A stretch of 64,000 nucleotides of DNA, taken from contig CAXXNS010000016.1 of NCBI GenBank assembly GCA_963666895.2, positions 1 to 64,000 on the forward strand. The letters are read 5' to 3'. Positions within the stretch are counted from its first letter, which is position 1. Each line of letters starts with the position of its first letter. Below the pieces are notes generated by a model. That model worked only from the letters and a program-made list of their open reading frames with translations. It was not told the origin of the DNA and searched no databases. The stretch is from G963666895 sp963666895 (GTDB lineage: Bacteria > Desulfobacterota > Desulfovibrionia > Desulfovibrionales > Desulfovibrionaceae). Of the stretch, positions 33,872 through 41,960 are shown piece after piece. Position numbers and translations under genes: made by a program.

Positions 33872-34270
33872 ATGAACATTCACAAGCCCATGCGCCTGAT
33901 CCGGACCGGCGTCGCCCTGTTGACGCCCCTGATTCTGGCGATTTTCCTGACTCCGGTCTCCCCGGCCCAGGCCCAGTTCCCCAACAAGGACACGGCCAAG
34001 AACCGCCAGGACTCCTCCTGGGGCACGCGCAGCAACGAGTCCGAGCCCTATTTCGAGGACAGCGAGAACGGCACCTCCTGGGGCGTGATCCCGGGCGAGA
34101 AGCACGAGCAGCGCGACCCGTACAAGGACATCATCATCACCGTGGACCCGGACGTGTCCTGGCCGCCCTCGGGCAACGAGACCACCTCCACCACCACGAC
34201 CCACACCACGGCCAACGCCACCGTGGATTCCAACTCCACGGATACCACCACGACGACCAACACCTGGTAG
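33872..34270 (+). CDS. Thr-rich exported protein of unknown function (132 aa)
   Basis: Signal peptide at ~1-35 (MRLIRTGVALLTPLILAIFL, cleavage after a PAQAQ-like site). The mature part is hydrophilic, with two related segments around SSWGTRSNESEPYFEDS and TSWGVIPGEKHE. The last ~35 residues are almost pure Thr/Asn/Ser (TTSTTTTHTTANATV), like linker or glycosylated tails of surface proteins. No family recognised. A sigma-54-like site lies upstream, and a palindromic repeat begins directly after the stop. Confidence 0.75.
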   Translation: MNIHKPMRLIRTGVALLTPLILAIFLTPVSPAQAQFPNKDTAKNRQDSSWGTRSNESEPYFEDSENGTSWGVIPGEKHEQRDPYKDIIITVDPDVSWPPSGNETTSTTTTHTTANATVDSNSTDTTTTTNTW

Positions 34271-34393
34271 CAGGCCGTTGAAATTCCCGCGATGGCTACG
34301 TTGCTTCAAAAAGTTCAAACCCTCGCGTACGAGGAGTACGCATCGTTCTTGAACTTTTCTTGCGCCTTGCCCTCACGGTTTTTGAACGGCCTG
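34271..34393. repeat. Intergenic ~120-bp palindromic repeat, copy C
   Basis: Begins CAGGCCGTTGAAATTCCC and ends GGTTTTTGAACGGCCTG, so its ends pair. Inside, AAAAGTTCAA pairs with TTGAACTTTT, and the centre is GCGTAC-gagga-GTACGC. It starts one base after the stop codon of the Thr-rich gene. Its orientation is opposite to copies B and D. Confidence 0.85.
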
Positions 34394-34491
34394 TAAAATA
34401 GTCATTCTCGGTAGTCTCGTAGACGGTTTCCTTTTCCTTCGAGCAGAGATAGGCTTGCATCATGGTCCATCCTTTGGACAGGGAGGAAACC

Positions 34492-35504
34492 ATGACCGAA
34501 GCCCGACTGTACAAGAAGCTTGAGAACGACCGGGTGCAGTGCCGGTTGTGCAGCCAGTTCTGCCTCGTCGAGGACGGCGCGCGCGGCCTGTGCGGGGTGC
34601 GCGAGAACAAGGGCGGCACGCTCTATACCCTGGTCTACGACCACGTGGCCGCGGTGAACATGGACCCGGTGGAGAAGAAGCCGCTCTACCACTTTTTGCC
34701 CGGCACCATGACCTTTTCCTTCGGCACCCAGGGCTGCAACTTCTCCTGCTCCTTCTGCCAGAACGACAGCCTGTCCCAGGCGCCCAAGTCCGGCCGCAGG
34801 CCCACGGGCCACCCGGCCACGCCCGAGGGGCTGGTCCGGGCCGCCCTGGACAACGACGCGGCCTCCATCTCCTACACCTATTCCGAGCCGACCATATTCT
34901 ACGAGCTGGTGGCGGACACGGCCGCCCTGGCCCACGAGCACGGGCTCAGGAACATCCTGGTGTCCAACGGATTCCAGAGCCCGGAGTGCCTGGACTCCCT
35001 GGCCATCTGGTGGACGCGGCCAACATCGACCTCAAGGCCTTCACCAACCAGTTCTACCAGGAGCAGTGCGGGGCCAAGCTGGACCCGGTGCTCAAGAACC
35101 TGCGCCACATCCGCCGCCTGGGCTGGTGGCTGGAGGTGACCACCCTGGTCATCCCCGGGCTCAACGACTCGGACCAGGAATTGTCCGACATCGCCCGGTT
35201 CATCTCCGGAGAGCTGGGAACGCAGACCCCGTGGCATTTGTCGCGCTTCACCCCGCAGTACCGGCTGCGCGACCGGCCGCCCACGCCCACGGCCAGCCTG
35301 GAGAAGGCCCACGCCCTGGGCAAGCAAAACGGCCTGGACTTCGTGTACCTGGGCAACGTGCCCGGCCACCCGGACGGCAGCACCTACTGTCCGGGCTGCT
35401 CGGCCAAGCTCATCGACCGCATGGGCTTCTCCCTGGGTTCCGGGGCCGTGAAGGACGGCCGCTGCCCCAAGTGCGGCCGGGAGATCCCCGGGGTCTGGTC
35501 CTGA
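34492..35504 (+). pseudogene. amrS: AmmeMemoRadiSam-type radical SAM protein (AmrS) with an apparent frameshift
   Basis: The first part has RVQCRLCSQFCLVEDGARG, VNMDPVEKKPLYHFLPG and the cluster motif CNFSCSFCQN, as in AmrS/PflA-related proteins. The frame breaks near 35003-35010: the family's ...AANIDLKAFT continues in another frame and runs to 35504, ending in two CxxC pairs (CPGC and CPKC). Adding one base at ~35005 restores a full-length protein of about 337 aa. This is either a sequencing error or a real inactivating deletion. GGGAGG precedes the ATG. AMMECR1 and Memo partners are not next to it. Confidence 0.8.
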
Positions 35505-35553
35505 CCGCTTCGGTTGCCAGAACGGCCCGGATGCAGTAGTCAACTTCACCCGT

Positions 35554-35630
35554 CGGGGTGTGGCGCAGACTGGTAGCGCGCCTGCTTTGGGAGCAGGATG
35601 CCGGGGGTTCAAATCCCTCCACCCCGACCA
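35554..35630 (+). tRNA. tRNA-Pro (anticodon UGG)
   Basis: A 77-base cloverleaf with encoded CCA. The acceptor CGGGGTG pairs with CACCCCG. The anticodon stem CCTGC/GCAGG carries the loop TTTGGGA with anticodon TGG at 35588-35590. The T-loop is GTTCAAAT. Discriminator base A. Confidence 0.95.
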
Positions 35631-35751
35631 TCCCTCCCTCCATGCCCCGTATTCCGGAAAACGGACGAAATCGCCCGCCCACCTGTTCCTTTCTTGCGCA
35701 CCGGCTTTGTTGGTAAAACATTAAGATCGTTTGATTCCAGATGGTTGCCTC

Positions 35752-35767
35752 TGGCATGGGCCTTGCT
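35752..35767 (+). promoter_or_regulatory. Sigma-54 promoter of the envelope operon
   Basis: TGGCATGGGCCTTGCT differs from TGGCACG-N4-TTGCW at one position only and keeps the GG and GC spaced by ten. The start site would be near 35778, about 48 bases before the lipoprotein ATG at 35826. This is the best sigma-54 match found in the window. Confidence 0.7.
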
Positions 35768-35825
35768 CAACACCCTTGAGCATCGCCCACCCCAGCCGCC
35801 GGGCCGGTCCCGGCCGGAGGTAGCC

Positions 35826-37074
35826 ATGACCCGTCCCTTGCCCTTCAAAGCCGTCGCCGTCAGGGCCGTCGCATTTCGGCCGGCGGCCGCGTTGCTGGCT
35901 CCCCTGTTCGCGATACTGGTCCTTTTCTCGGCCCAGGGCTGCGCCACCAAGGCCAAGCCTGTTTCCCAGTCCGACACCCCCGGCCCAGCACTACCTGCTG
36001 GGCATGCGCCTGGTGGAGAACGGCGAGTTTTCCCGGGCCGAGCCCGAGTTCGCACGGGCCCTGGCCCTGGAGCCGGACTTTGGTCCGGGCTGGGCCGGGC
36101 TGGCCCTGGTCCACGCCTATCGGACCCACATGGCCACGGACCCCGGACGCGCCCGGGCCGAGGCCGAGGCGGCCCTGGACCTGCTGGACAAGGCCGACTC
36201 CAAGTGCCGGGCCGACAACGAGCGCTTCGTGTTCCACGTCACCAGCCTGCGCGTGTACCAGACCCTGCGGACCGACCACTGGCTGGACCGCTGCGAGCGG
36301 GCCTATGACCGGGCCCTGGACTGCGAGGGGCTGGGCCCGGACATGCTGCCCCACTACCGTGACCAGGGCGCTGCCCATCTGTTCTTCGGCCGGGCCCTGC
36401 TCCTGGCCGGGGAGTACGTGGAGGCCCAGAACGTGCTGTCCCGGGCCGTGGGCTCCCCCTCGGTCTGGAAGGGCGCGGCCTCGGACCTCTACGCCAAGGC
36501 CCAGAAGATCGACCGCGCCCAGGCCCAGTTCAGCCTGACCGGGCTGGCCCGGGCCGTGGCCGTCCAGGACGTGGTCCAGCGGGCCGACGCGGCCGCCCTG
36601 GTGGTCAACGAACTGCACCCGGACCGGCTCTTTTCCGGCGGCCCCCTGGTGGGCGGCCACCCGATCCAGGCGGCCGTCCCGGCCGACGTGGCCGGGCACC
36701 CCATGGAGAACGCCATCATGAACGTGGTGGCCTGGCGCATCCGGGGCCTGGAGCCGCTGTACGAGCCCTCGGCCCACGCCTATTTGTTCGAACCGGCCCG
36801 GCCCCTGACCCGCAAGGAGCTGGCCTTTTTCCTCGAGGACGTGGTGCTGCGGGCCACCAGGGACGACGGCCTGGCCACCCGCTACTACTCGGACGCGGAC
36901 TCGCCCTTCCCGGACGTGCCCGTGACCGCGCCCTGGTACAACGCCGCCGTCACGGCCGTGGGCCGCGGACTCATGCAGCCCGAGCTCAACGGCGACTTTA
37001 GGCCGGACGGCTACGTGGACGGGGCCGACCTGGTGCTGGCCGTGCTCAAGCTCCGCCAGGCCGTGGCCCGCTGA
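35826..37074 (+). pseudogene. TPR/SLH-like lipoprotein with an apparent frameshift
   Basis: GGAGG precedes an ATG at 35826 and a signal peptide ending FSAQGC, an imperfect lipobox. The frame changes at a run of five C (35977-35981); with four C the protein reads on through AQHYLLGMRLVENGEF for about 415 residues. Next come TPR-like helices (~60-190). The C-terminal ~60 residues (FPDVPVTAPWYNAAVTAVGRG) look like an S-layer homology domain, which binds cell-wall polymers. It heads a tightly spaced operon. The break may be a sequencing error, a decayed gene, or slippage-based switching. Confidence 0.7.
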
Positions 37075-37096
37075 CCCCCAACGCAGGAGAAATAAC

Positions 37097-37981
37097 ATGT
37101 TCAAGCGCATCCTCATCCTGGCGGCCCTGGTATTCGCGGCCATGGCCGCCCTGACCTATTGGGGGCCCGATTTCGTGGTCAACGCCCTGGCCCAGACCGA
37201 GGGCCAAGGCGACGTCACGGCCCCGCGCCAGGTGTTCGAGGCCGGGCACATCCAGGTCACCGCGTCCAGCCGCGAGGGCCAGGACGAATACTCGGCCCTG
37301 ACCGCGGCCCGCTACATCGCCCTGAAGCGCATCCTGGAGACCGTGCAGGGCCTCGACCTGACCGGCACCAGCACCATCCAGAACGGCATGCTGGCCTCGG
37401 AGATCATCGAGACCTCGGTCAAGGGATTCGTGCAGGGAGCCACGGAATGCGGCAACAGCTACGACCGGGCCAAGGGCGTGGGCACGGTGTGCATGCGCCT
37501 GGGCCTGACCGGCCAGGGCGGGCTCTACGACACGGTCTACCCGGTCATCCAGAGCGAGATGAACATCACCACCGCGCCCCGCTACCAGGGTCTGGGCACC
37601 TCCGACGGGACCGCCGAGGCCGCCGAGGCCGTGGATATCCTCCACGACGGGCTCATCGTGGACGTGCGGGCCTTCCCCGAGTTCCGCCCGGCCATGGTCA
37701 ACCGCATCCTGGTGGACAACGACACGGTCATCTTCCAGCCCGCCAACGTGGCCGGAACCGTGCTGGTGGAGCGCGGCTGCGGCGGCTACACCAACACCCT
37801 GGACAAGGCCAAGGCCCAGCTGGAAGCCTGGGGCAGCACCAATCCGCTGGTCATCGAGGCCGCCGGCGTGCAGGAAAGATCCGACGTGGTCATCTCCGTG
37901 TTTGACGCGGACAAGGCGTTCAGCGATAACGAAACCACCAATATGTTCGCCAATGCGCGTGTCGTATACCTGTTGAACTAG
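37097..37981 (+). CDS. LPP20-like exported protein (294 aa)
   Basis: An N-terminal hydrophobic helix (~4-30) acts as signal or anchor. Residues ~55-110 (AARYIALKRILETVQGLDL) resemble the LPP20/FlgT-N module found in many outer-membrane lipoproteins. The C-terminal half (~165-290) matches nothing I recognise. There is no lipobox Cys. It starts 22 bases after the TPR/SLH lipoprotein and ends seven bases before the next lipoprotein, so it is in the same transcript. The family assignment is moderate. Confidence 0.65.
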   Translation: MFKRILILAALVFAAMAALTYWGPDFVVNALAQTEGQGDVTAPRQVFEAGHIQVTASSREGQDEYSALTAARYIALKRILETVQGLDLTGTSTIQNGMLASEIIETSVKGFVQGATECGNSYDRAKGVGTVCMRLGLTGQGGLYDTVYPVIQSEMNITTAPRYQGLGTSDGTAEAAEAVDILHDGLIVDVRAFPEFRPAMVNRILVDNDTVIFQPANVAGTVLVERGCGGYTNTLDKAKAQLEAWGSTNPLVIEAAGVQERSDVVISVFDADKAFSDNETTNMFANARVVYLLN

Positions 37982-37988
37982 GAAACCC

Positions 37989-40388
37989 ATGGCCCGCACC
38001 GGACCGCTTCTGCTCCTGGCCGCCCTGCTGCTCACGGCCTGCGCCGCGAGACAGGACCAGGCCGCGCCGCCCCTGGCCGAGGACGCCCAGTCCCTGCCCA
38101 GGACCCTGGCCGTGCTGCCCGTGGCCTTTGAGCCGGAGGGCGAGCCCGGCAAGATCACCCTGGAGAACGGCTACTCCCCCCTGGTGAGGCAACTGTCCCG
38201 GGCCTATCTGTTCAACGCCCTGGCCGGAAAGGGCTACCTCATGATCCCGTCCAACACGGTGGACGACATGGTGGCGGCCACGGCCCCGGACGGGGACTGG
38301 CGGGCCGCGGACATGACGGAACTGGCCCGCGACCTGGGCGCGGACGGCCTGGTGCGCCTGACCCTGACCGACGTGCGCGCCGCGGACAGCATCGTGTACG
38401 AGGAATACCTGGTGCAAGGCCGCATGGACCTGGTGGACGCGGACGGCCGGGTACTCGGGCCCTGGGAGGAGACGGCCACGGCCCGCGACCTGTCCATCCC
38501 CACCGGCCCCATCTCGGCGGCCGCCCTGCTCTTCGAGACCGCGGTGGACGAACCGGCCGAGCAAAAGGTGCGCAACCTGGCCTTCAGCTGGGGCGCGCTC
38601 CTGGCCGACCACGTCACGCCCTCGCCCCACGCCCCGGACCTACCCGCCATCAAGATGGTGGAGGCCAACGTGCAGCAGGGCGTGTTCGGCCGCGGCCAGC
38701 TGGTGGCCGTGCGCATGGCCGCCGAGCCCGGGCTCAAGGCCACCTTCTCCCTGGGCGACTACCGCACCAACCTGCCCCTGGACCCCATGGAGCCCGGCGA
38801 CTACATCGGGCTCTACCAGGTGGGCGGCGACGACCAGGCCAAGGACCTGCCGCTCGTCATCCACATGGTCAAGAACGGGGTCGAGCGCGTTTGGGTGGAG
38901 GAATCCCGCCTGACCCTGGACGGGGCCGCGCCCCGCACGCCCTCGGACCTCAAGGCCGAGCCCACCAAGAACGGCGTCCAGCTCTCCTGGACCCCGCCGC
39001 CCGAGGACGACCTGGCCCTGTTCGTGATCCAGCGCTCGGACAAGGCGGCCGGTGACTACGCCACAGTGGGCACCAGCCGCGATGCGGGCTGGCTGGACGA
39101 GGACGTGCTCCAGGAATCCACCTACCACTACCGCGTCCTGGCCGAGGACGAGGCGGGCAACCTGTCCCACGCCTCCCGGTCGGTCAAGACCGTGACCCCG
39201 CGCCTGACCCCGGCGCCCCTGCCCCCGGTGGCCACCGGCACCCTGAGCCCGGGGCCCTACCTGGTGCCGGACGTGACCGTGGTGCCCAAAGGCGAACGGC
39301 TTCGCGTGCCCGCGGGCGCGGAACTGGTCTTTGATCCCGGCTCGGCCCTGCTGGTGGACGGCGACCTGATCCTGGCCGGACGCGAGGATCTGCCCGTGGT
39401 CTTGTCCGGCCGCGAGTGGCACGGAGTGGTCATCTCCCCGGGCGGCAGCCTGGTGGCCAGCCAGGCCCGGCTGCAGGGCTGCGAGTTCTGCCTGCTGGCC
39501 GAGGACGCCGAGGTGGCCATGGACCGGGTTTCCCTGTCCGGCGGAACGGGCACCGGGGTGGAGATCATCGACTGCATGGACTTCGCCCTGGAGGGGCTGG
39601 AGGTGCGCGACTTCAGCAACGGCCTGGTCCTGTCCGACAGCCGGGGCCATTTGACCGAGTCCTCCATCAGGGGCAACGCCATCGGCCTGACCGTCACCGG
39701 CGGCGAGGCCGAGGTGACGCGCAACGACATTTCCGGCAACGGCGTGGACGTGGCCAGCGACGGCCCCCTGGTGCTGCGCGAGAACTACCTGGGCTCCACG
39801 GACCCGGCCGGGCTGCGGCTGGAAGGGCCGGTGGAGGTCAAGAGCCTGCTCACGGACAAGCCGCCCTACGGCAAGGTGGTGGACCTGGACCTGTCCCACG
39901 AGGAGCGGGCCGCCCTGTTCGAGAAGTACCGCAACGCCGGGGCCGCGGCATTCGCCGAGGGCCGCTACGGCGACGCCCACGAGGACCTGGCCAAGGCCCT
40001 GTACCTGTTCCCGGACCGGGGCGTGTACCTGCTGCTGGCCTACACCCGCCAGGCCATGGGCGAGGACCCCCTGCCCACCCTGCTCCAGGCCCTGAACGAC
40101 CACCCCCGGGACGTGCGCATCCACCAGGCCCTGGCCCGGGAGCTGGCCGGGCAGGGGCAGGTCCAGGCGGCCCTGGACGTGGTGCGCCAGGGTCTGGCCT
40201 TCCAGCCCGGGCACCCGGGGCTGGCCGAGCTGGAGAGTATCCTGGAGCGCGAACTGGCCGTGCCCAAGCGGAACGCGTCCGCGGCCCACGAATCCGAAGA
40301 GGAAGCCCCGCCCACGAGCCCCGATTTGAGCCCCGATTTGAGCGAGGAGGAATATCTGGAGAGGGAGCTGCTGGAGCCCGACCCATGA
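37989..40388 (+). CDS. Large multidomain lipoprotein: GNA1162-like, FN3, beta-helix, TPR (799 aa)
   Basis: The signal peptide ends in LLTAC, a clean lipobox (Cys18). Residues ~35-215 resemble GNA1162/DUF799 lipoproteins (AVLPVAF, GYLMIP, LGADGLVRLTLTDV). Residues ~318-405 form a fibronectin type III domain (PSDLKAEPTKNGVQLSW). Residues ~430-620 read as a parallel beta-helix with repeated short strands. Residues ~640-750 are TPR-like, and the tail is acidic. The combination suggests an outer-membrane or periplasmic scaffold. Its stop overlaps the SpoIID gene by four bases (ATGA). Confidence 0.75.
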   Translation: MARTGPLLLLAALLLTACAARQDQAAPPLAEDAQSLPRTLAVLPVAFEPEGEPGKITLENGYSPLVRQLSRAYLFNALAGKGYLMIPSNTVDDMVAATAPDGDWRAADMTELARDLGADGLVRLTLTDVRAADSIVYEEYLVQGRMDLVDADGRVLGPWEETATARDLSIPTGPISAAALLFETAVDEPAEQKVRNLAFSWGALLADHVTPSPHAPDLPAIKMVEANVQQGVFGRGQLVAVRMAAEPGLKATFSLGDYRTNLPLDPMEPGDYIGLYQVGGDDQAKDLPLVIHMVKNGVERVWVEESRLTLDGAAPRTPSDLKAEPTKNGVQLSWTPPPEDDLALFVIQRSDKAAGDYATVGTSRDAGWLDEDVLQESTYHYRVLAEDEAGNLSHASRSVKTVTPRLTPAPLPPVATGTLSPGPYLVPDVTVVPKGERLRVPAGAELVFDPGSALLVDGDLILAGREDLPVVLSGREWHGVVISPGGSLVASQARLQGCEFCLLAEDAEVAMDRVSLSGGTGTGVEIIDCMDFALEGLEVRDFSNGLVLSDSRGHLTESSIRGNAIGLTVTGGEAEVTRNDISGNGVDVASDGPLVLRENYLGSTDPAGLRLEGPVEVKSLLTDKPPYGKVVDLDLSHEERAALFEKYRNAGAAAFAEGRYGDAHEDLAKALYLFPDRGVYLLLAYTRQAMGEDPLPTLLQALNDHPRDVRIHQALARELAGQGQVQAALDVVRQGLAFQPGHPGLAELESILERELAVPKRNASAAHESEEEAPPTSPDLSPDLSEEEYLERELLEPDP

Positions 40389-41938
40389 TCGAAAAACGGG
40401 GCCTTTTGCTGGCCGCGCTGTTCGTCCTGATTCTGTTCCAACCGACCCTGGCCCAAGAGGACCCGCTTGTTGTCCGCTCCGAGCAACTGGCCCGCTTCAG
40501 CCTCAACTACGCAGGATACCTCATCGACCGGGGCGGCTACGCCGAGGCCCTGGAATACTTTCAGACCGCCCTGGAGAGCAGCGGGCTGGAGCAGACCCGC
40601 ATGGAGGCCCTGTTAGGCCAGGCCGTGGTGCTGACAACCTACCTGGACGCCCCGGACACGGCCCTGGCCCTGTACCAACGGCTGGAGGCCGGGTTTCCCC
40701 GGGCGGCCGGGCTGGCCGCGTTCCGCCAGGGGCTGTTGCTCTACGAGCTGGACCGCACCGAGGAGGCCTCCCAGGTCCTGACCCGCTACCTGACCCTGAA
40801 CCCGGACGGCTCCTTCGCGTTCCAGGCCGAGGCCCTGCTGGACCGCATCGAGGACAACCTGCCCCCGCCCGACGCGGACGTGCTCATTGCCCGGCCCACC
40901 CTGCGCGTGCTCCTGTACCGCAACGCGGTCGGCGTGGACCTGAGCGCGCCCGGCGGACAAGTTTGCATTGGACCGGGCCCTTATGAGAATCAGTGCGCGG
41001 ACGTGTACGCCGTGGCCGCGTCGAACGGCCGCCTGACCCTGGACGGCCAGCCCACCAACCTGGCCCGGGCCGTGTTCGCGCCCACGTCCACGGTGCGCGT
41101 GGCCAGCCGGGGCGGGTCCAAGCACGTGCGCGGACGGGTCGTGGTCAAGGCCGAGGAGGACCGGCTCACGGTGGTCAACCTGGTGGACGTGGAGGACTAT
41201 CTGCTGGGCGTGGTCCCGGCCGAGTCCTACGTGTCCTGGCCCGCCGAGACCCTCAAGGCCCAGGCCGTGGCCGCCCGCACCTACGCCCTGTACCAGGCCA
41301 TGCACCGCACCCACCTGGACTACGACCTGCACGACGACCAGAAGGACCAGGCCTACAAGGGCGTGGACCACGAGCACCCGTCGGCCGCCAAGGCGGTGCG
41401 CGGCACGGCCGGGATCATCCTGACCCACGAGAACCGGCCCATCCTGGCCATGTACACGGCCAACTCCGGGGGCTGGTGCGCGGACGCCGGGGCCGTGTTC
41501 AACTACCTGGACAAGCCTTATCTGCCCGCCCACGCGGACCCGGCCAGCCTCAAGGGCGAGCACGCGGACTGGACCGTGAGCTTCACCCTGGCCGACATCG
41601 AGTCCCGTTTGGCCGGGGTGGGCGTGGACGCCCCCGGGCTGACCGGGCTGTCCGCGGCCGAGACCGGGCCTTCGGGCCGGGTCATCCGCACCGGGCTGGC
41701 CTGCGACGCGGGCGTGCTGGAGGTGCGCACCTGGACCACCCTGCGCAAGGCCCTGGGACTCAAAGACATCCTGTTCACCTTGACAGCGGACGGGGACACG
41801 GTAACCTTCCACGGCCACGGCTGGGGACACGGGGTGGGCTATTCCCAGTGGGGCGCGGCCGCGCTGGGCCGCAGCCTGAACCACCAGCAAATCTTGGAAT
41901 TCTACTATCCCGGGGCGCGGCTGGTCCGCCAGTGGTAG
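40385..41938 (+). CDS. SpoIID/LytB-domain protein with N-terminal TPR-like region (517 aa)
   Basis: Signal peptide at 1-23 (LLLAALFVLILFQPTLAQ). TPR-like helices at ~35-160. The SpoIID/LytB domain at ~250-515 has the marker segments LLGVVPAESYVSWPAETLKAQAVAARTYAL, TAGIILTHENRPI, TANSGGWCADAGAVF and GHGWGHGVGYSQWGA. SpoIID is a lytic transglycosylase acting on peptidoglycan without stem peptides, and LytB relatives enhance amidases. This is a non-sporulating context, so it is probably a periplasmic cell-wall remodelling factor for the operon. Confidence 0.88.
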   Translation: MIEKRGLLLAALFVLILFQPTLAQEDPLVVRSEQLARFSLNYAGYLIDRGGYAEALEYFQTALESSGLEQTRMEALLGQAVVLTTYLDAPDTALALYQRLEAGFPRAAGLAAFRQGLLLYELDRTEEASQVLTRYLTLNPDGSFAFQAEALLDRIEDNLPPPDADVLIARPTLRVLLYRNAVGVDLSAPGGQVCIGPGPYENQCADVYAVAASNGRLTLDGQPTNLARAVFAPTSTVRVASRGGSKHVRGRVVVKAEEDRLTVVNLVDVEDYLLGVVPAESYVSWPAETLKAQAVAARTYALYQAMHRTHLDYDLHDDQKDQAYKGVDHEHPSAAKAVRGTAGIILTHENRPILAMYTANSGGWCADAGAVFNYLDKPYLPAHADPASLKGEHADWTVSFTLADIESRLAGVGVDAPGLTGLSAAETGPSGRVIRTGLACDAGVLEVRTWTTLRKALGLKDILFTLTADGDTVTFHGHGWGHGVGYSQWGAAALGRSLNHQQILEFYYPGARLVRQW

Positions 41939-41960
41939 GCCCCGGTCAAGGAGCACGATT

